This document shows, piece by piece, positions 47,701 to 50,675 of a DNA stretch of 50,675 nt. The notes beneath the pieces were generated by a model. That model was not told the DNA's origin. It saw nothing but the letters and a program-made list of their open reading frames with translations, and searched no databases. Position numbers and translations under genes: made by a program. How positions within the stretch are numbered: the first letter of the stretch is position 1; every line of letters begins with the position of its first letter. The stretch comes from Streptomyces sp. NRRL F-6492 (GTDB taxonomy: Bacteria > Actinomycetota > Actinomycetes > Streptomycetales > Streptomycetaceae): positions 1 to 50,675 of the forward strand of contig NZ_LGEG01000232.1 in NCBI RefSeq assembly GCF_001280125.1, written 5' to 3'.

Positions 47701-50675
47701 CCAGCACGTCCCGCGCCTGCCGGTTCGGGACCAGGCCCAGGTCCCAGGCCTGCCACGGCGTCCCCGCGTCCACACCGCGCGCCAGGACCGCGCCGTACGC
47801 CTCGGCGCAGTCGTCCAGGCGCGGGTCGCGCGCCGGGTGCCGGTCCGCGACCAGCGCCGCCAGCTCCTCGCGGGCCGTCGCCGTCCCCGGCTCAGGGGAG
47901 CCCGGGACGGCGTGCGGGAGCAGGGTGCAGCGCAGGAGACGGGCCCAGTCCGCGCCGCGCAGATCGCCGTACGAGGCGAACAGCGCCCGCGCCTCGTCGC
48001 ACAGGACCAGCGCCTGCGGCACGCGCGCGTTGCCCGCGTCGACGACCGCCAGCTCCAGGCAGGTCCAGGCCTCCCCGTGGGCCACCCCGATCCGGTGGAA
48101 GTCCGCCCGCGCGTCCACGAGCAGCTGACGGGCGAAGCCCGAGTTCCGCAGGCCCCCCGTGCGGGCCGCGAGCTGGTCGCGGGTGACCCGGCCCGAGTGG
48201 TGCCGGGCGCCGGCGAGCCCGTACACGTCCCGCATCCGGGAGAACATCGTCCGCGCCCGCCCCAGCTCCCGCACCGCCTCGTCGCGGTCGCCGCGCTCCT
48301 CCAGGGCGTGCCCCAGGTGGTACAGCGTCCACGCCTCGCCCCGCGCGTCCTCCTGCTCCCGGTGGCGGGCGAGCGCGCCGCGCAGCCCCTCCACGGCCGG
48401 CTCGGCGTCCCCGGCGGCGAGCCGGGCCCGGGCCAGCTGGGTCAGCGCCCAGGCCTCGCCGCGCCCGTCGTGGATCCGCCCGTACCCGTCGAGGGCGGCC
48501 CGCAGCTCGGTCTCGGCGCCCGGCACGTCACCGCGCAGCAGCAGCACCTGGCCCCGCTGGAAGTGCGCCCACGCCTCGCCGTGCGGGGACTCGTGCGCCC
48601 GGTGCAGCGCGAGGGACCGGTCGAGCAGCTCCGCCGCCTCCGCGAGCCGCCCCCGGTCCCGCTCCACGGCCGCGAGCGCGTGCAGCGTCCAGCCCCGGTC
48701 GGCGGCCAGCGCCTCCGGCTCCTGGAGCGCGAGCGCCTCCCGCAGCCGGTCCGCCGCCTCCGCGAGCCGCCCCTGGTGGTGCAGGGTGATCCCGAGCGAG
48801 CAGAGCGCGAGGGCCGCCCCCGGGTCCTGACGGTCCTCCCGGTACGAGGAGACGACCGAGGTCAGGGTCGTGCGCGCCCGGTCGAGGTCGCCGATCTGCC
48901 GGGCCGCGATGCCGGTCCGCCACCGCACCGAGCGGGACAGCGGCCCCTGCCCGAGGGACGCGGCCAGTTCGTCGATCTCCCCGAGCCGGTAGAGGTCGCC
49001 GCGCAGCAGGCAGTAGTCGCAGAGCGCGCCGAGCAGGTCCAGGACGGTCTGCTGGTCGGCGCCCCGGTGGTGCCGCAGCGCCGCCGTGATGAAACTGGTC
49101 TCCTCGTCGAGCCAGCTCAGGGCCGCCTCCAGGGAGCCGAAGCCGTGCCCGCCGAACCGGTCGGCCCGGGTCGACATCTTGCCGTCGACCATTCGGATCA
49201 CCGCGTCCGCCAGCTCCGCGTAGTTGCGGACGAGGCGTTCCTGCGCCGCCGCGACCTCCGCCGCGTCCTCCTCGTCGAGGAGCCGGGCCGCGGCGAAGCC
49301 GCGCACCGCGTCGTGCAGCCGGTACCGCTCCCCGCGCACGTGGTCCAGGAGCCCCGCGTCGGCGAGGCCGCGCAGCAGCCGCGCCCCCTCGGCGCCGTCC
49401 GCGCCGAGCAGCGCCCCGGCCGCCGCCGCGCCCAGCGAGGCCCGCCCGGCGAGCGAGAGCCGCCGCAGGAGCCGCCGGGAGCCGTCGTCGAGGTCGAGGA
49501 GGTAGCGGGTGTTCAGGGCGCGTTCGACGGGACCGGGGCCCCGTTCCGGCCGGCCGAGCAGCTCCGCCACCTCGTCCGCCGGCCGCCGCCCGAGCAGGGA
49601 GCCCGCCGCCCGCAGCGCCAGCGGGAGCCCGCCGCACAGCTCCCGGATCCGCCCGGCGGCCTCCGCGTCGTACGGGCCGGAGCCGCCCGCCGCCCGCAGC
49701 AGCTCCTCCGCCCCGGCCGCGTCGAGCGCCGCCACCGGCAGCGCGTGCACGGCGGCCGGCACGTCCGGGCCGAGGTCCAGCGGCTCCCGGCAGGTCACCA
49801 GGACCAGGCTCTCGGAGCGGCCGGGCAGCAGGGCCCGCACCTGGGCCGCGTCCACGGCGTCGTCCAGGACCACCACCACCGGCGTCCCGGCCAGCTGCCG
49901 GTGGTACGACTCCGTGAGCCTCCGCACCTGTTGCTCCACCGGCGCGCCCTCCCGGAAGAGCAGCCGTTCGCGCGGGGCGCCGAGCCGGTTCAGCAGGTGC
50001 AGCAGCGCCTCCCGGGTCGCGACCGGCCCCTCGCCCGCCGTACCCGGCAGGGCCGTGGCGTTCCCCCGCAGGTCCACCACGCAGGCCCCGCGGAACCGGT
50101 CGCGCAGCGCGTGCGCGGCCCTGACCGCGAGCGCCGTGCGCCCCGACCCCGGCTCGCCGTGCAGCAGCACCACCGTGGGCCGGGTCTCCACCGACGCCCT
50201 GTCCTCCCGCACCCACCCGGCGATCCGCTCCAGCTCCTCCCGCCGCCCCGCGAACGCCCCGCCCGGGTCCGGCAGCTGCCCGAAGGACCGCTCCAGGACG
50301 GTACGGCTCCGAGCCGCCGCACTCCGGTCGACCCCGCGCAGAGGCCGCGCGGAAGGCCCCCCGGCCCGCTCCCGCTCCTGTTCCCGTTCCCGTTCCCGTT
50401 CCCGTTCCAGGAAGGGCCGCACCCCACGGCTCTCCAGGGCGCCCAGCCACCGCGCCCGCGCCTCCTCGACGCTCCCCGGCCCCGCCGTCCGGCCACCGGA
50501 GGTCGCCTTCAGCACGGTCGCGGCCGCCCCGGCCACCGCCACCACGGCACCCGCGCCGAGCGCCGTCCCCGCCGTCGTACCGAACGCCAGGTCGGCCCCG
50601 ACGGCGGCGACCGCCGCGACCCCGACGACCAGCGAGGACGCACCCGCCCGTCCCCCGGAACCCCGCCCGCCCCCC
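47684..50675 (-). CDS. Large NB-ARC/TPR STAND protein, 5' end cut by the window
   Basis: At least 996 codons; the frame is open to the right edge. The GTG at 50545 is only an internal option, because in-frame codons upstream encode two hydrophobic segments (ASSLVVGVAAVAAVGADLAF and GTALGAGAVVAVAGAAATVL), so the true start is beyond the window. Next come a run of Glu-Arg (ERERE, about 50400), the NB-ARC ATPase with LLHGEPGSGRTAL (Walker A, near 50155), VVVVLDDAVD (Walker B), LVTCREPL and GLPLALRAAG, then a long TPR array with GEAW-type repeats. Such STAND proteins act as signal-triggered switches; this one lacks the AfsR-type DNA-binding domain in the part seen. Confidence 0.85.
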   Translation of the reverse strand, partial: GGGRGSGGRAGASSLVVGVAAVAAVGADLAFGTTAGTALGAGAVVAVAGAAATVLKATSGGRTAGPGSVEEARARWLGALESRGVRPFLEREREREREQERERAGGPSARPLRGVDRSAAARSRTVLERSFGQLPDPGGAFAGRREELERIAGWVREDRASVETRPTVVLLHGEPGSGRTALAVRAAHALRDRFRGACVVDLRGNATALPGTAGEGPVATREALLHLLNRLGAPRERLLFREGAPVEQQVRRLTESYHRQLAGTPVVVVLDDAVDAAQVRALLPGRSESLVLVTCREPLDLGPDVPAAVHALPVAALDAAGAEELLRAAGGSGPYDAEAAGRIRELCGGLPLALRAAGSLLGRRPADEVAELLGRPERGPGPVERALNTRYLLDLDDGSRRLLRRLSLAGRASLGAAAAGALLGADGAEGARLLRGLADAGLLDHVRGERYRLHDAVRGFAAARLLDEEDAAEVAAAQERLVRNYAELADAVIRMVDGKMSTRADRFGGHGFGSLEAALSWLDEETSFITAALRHHRGADQQTVLDLLGALCDYCLLRGDLYRLGEIDELAASLGQGPLSRSVRWRTGIAARQIGDLDRARTTLTSVVSSYREDRQDPGAALALCSLGITLHHQGRLAEAADRLREALALQEPEALAADRGWTLHALAAVERDRGRLAEAAELLDRSLALHRAHESPHGEAWAHFQRGQVLLLRGDVPGAETELRAALDGYGRIHDGRGEAWALTQLARARLAAGDAEPAVEGLRGALARHREQEDARGEAWTLYHLGHALEERGDRDEAVRELGRARTMFSRMRDVYGLAGARHHSGRVTRDQLAARTGGLRNSGFARQLLVDARADFHRIGVAHGEAWTCLELAVVDAGNARVPQALVLCDEARALFASYGDLRGADWARLLRCTLLPHAVPGSPEPGTATAREELAALVADRHPARDPRLDDCAEAYGAVLARGVDAGTPWQAWDLGLVPNRQARDVLGVPGA
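50370..50409. repeat. GTTCCC-type hexamer repeat inside the STAND gene
   Basis: About six copies of a 6-bp unit encode the Glu-Arg dipeptide run. Copy number changes would alter the protein by two residues each without a frameshift. Confidence 0.75.

Overview
The window looks like a stretch of Streptomyces chromosome core. It has very high GC, GTG and TTG starts, G/C-ended codons, mycothiol chemistry (mca), a small sporulation-type membrane protein (mmpB), sortase and LAxTG surface proteins, and a gene order I recall as matching the SCO4910-SCO4970 part of S. coelicolor (from memory, not searched). I saw no tRNA, rRNA, insertion sequence, prophage or CRISPR array.

Region by region: 0.1-14 kb is dominated by nucleoside breakdown and salvage: a uridine-kinase-like protein, deoC with two aldehyde dehydrogenase genes (one a short form lacking the catalytic residues), a phosphopentomutase-type sugar mutase and purine nucleoside phosphorylase. 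A class F sortase and a likely surface substrate are inserted between them. The palindrome CTACGCGCGTAG occurs upstream of both deoC and the phosphorylase gene, which suggests one regulon. A quinone-reductase-type flavoprotein and DeoR and TetR regulators follow. 14.9-21.4 kb holds the acyl-CoA carboxylase group (biotin carboxylase/BCCP subunit, epsilon, beta, and the biotin ligase that modifies the BCCP), with Maf and the 42-residue MmpB in between. 21.6-25.6 kb carries two second-messenger enzymes, a class III adenylate cyclase and a GAF-GGDEF diguanylate cyclase, on either side of an enoyl-CoA hydratase. 25.7-30.5 kb contains histidine ammonia-lyase, a small LAxTG wall protein, an L,D-transpeptidase lipoprotein and an MmyB-type regulator divergent from an alcohol dehydrogenase.

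31.7-40 kb holds msrA with a perfect SigR-type promoter, a membrane-anchored repeat protein, cystathionine gamma-synthase, a degenerate ECF-sigma-like protein overlapping a small membrane protein, MarR, threonine ammonia-lyase and a DrrAB-type ABC exporter. 40-45 kb has two adjacent Ser/Thr kinases with external PQQ-propeller domains. 45-50.7 kb has greA, a DUF4307 protein, mca (also with a SigR-like promoter), a small membrane protein and the 3' part of a large NB-ARC/TPR STAND protein whose frame stays open to the right edge.

Many gene ends are marked by strong GC-rich hairpins without U tracts, often shared by convergent genes. The points most worth following are the shared nucleoside operator, the ALDH pseudoenzyme, the sortase F pair with a non-LPXTG tail, the sigma-like/small membrane protein pair, the kinase with an insertion in its N-lobe, and the small palindromes near signalling genes.
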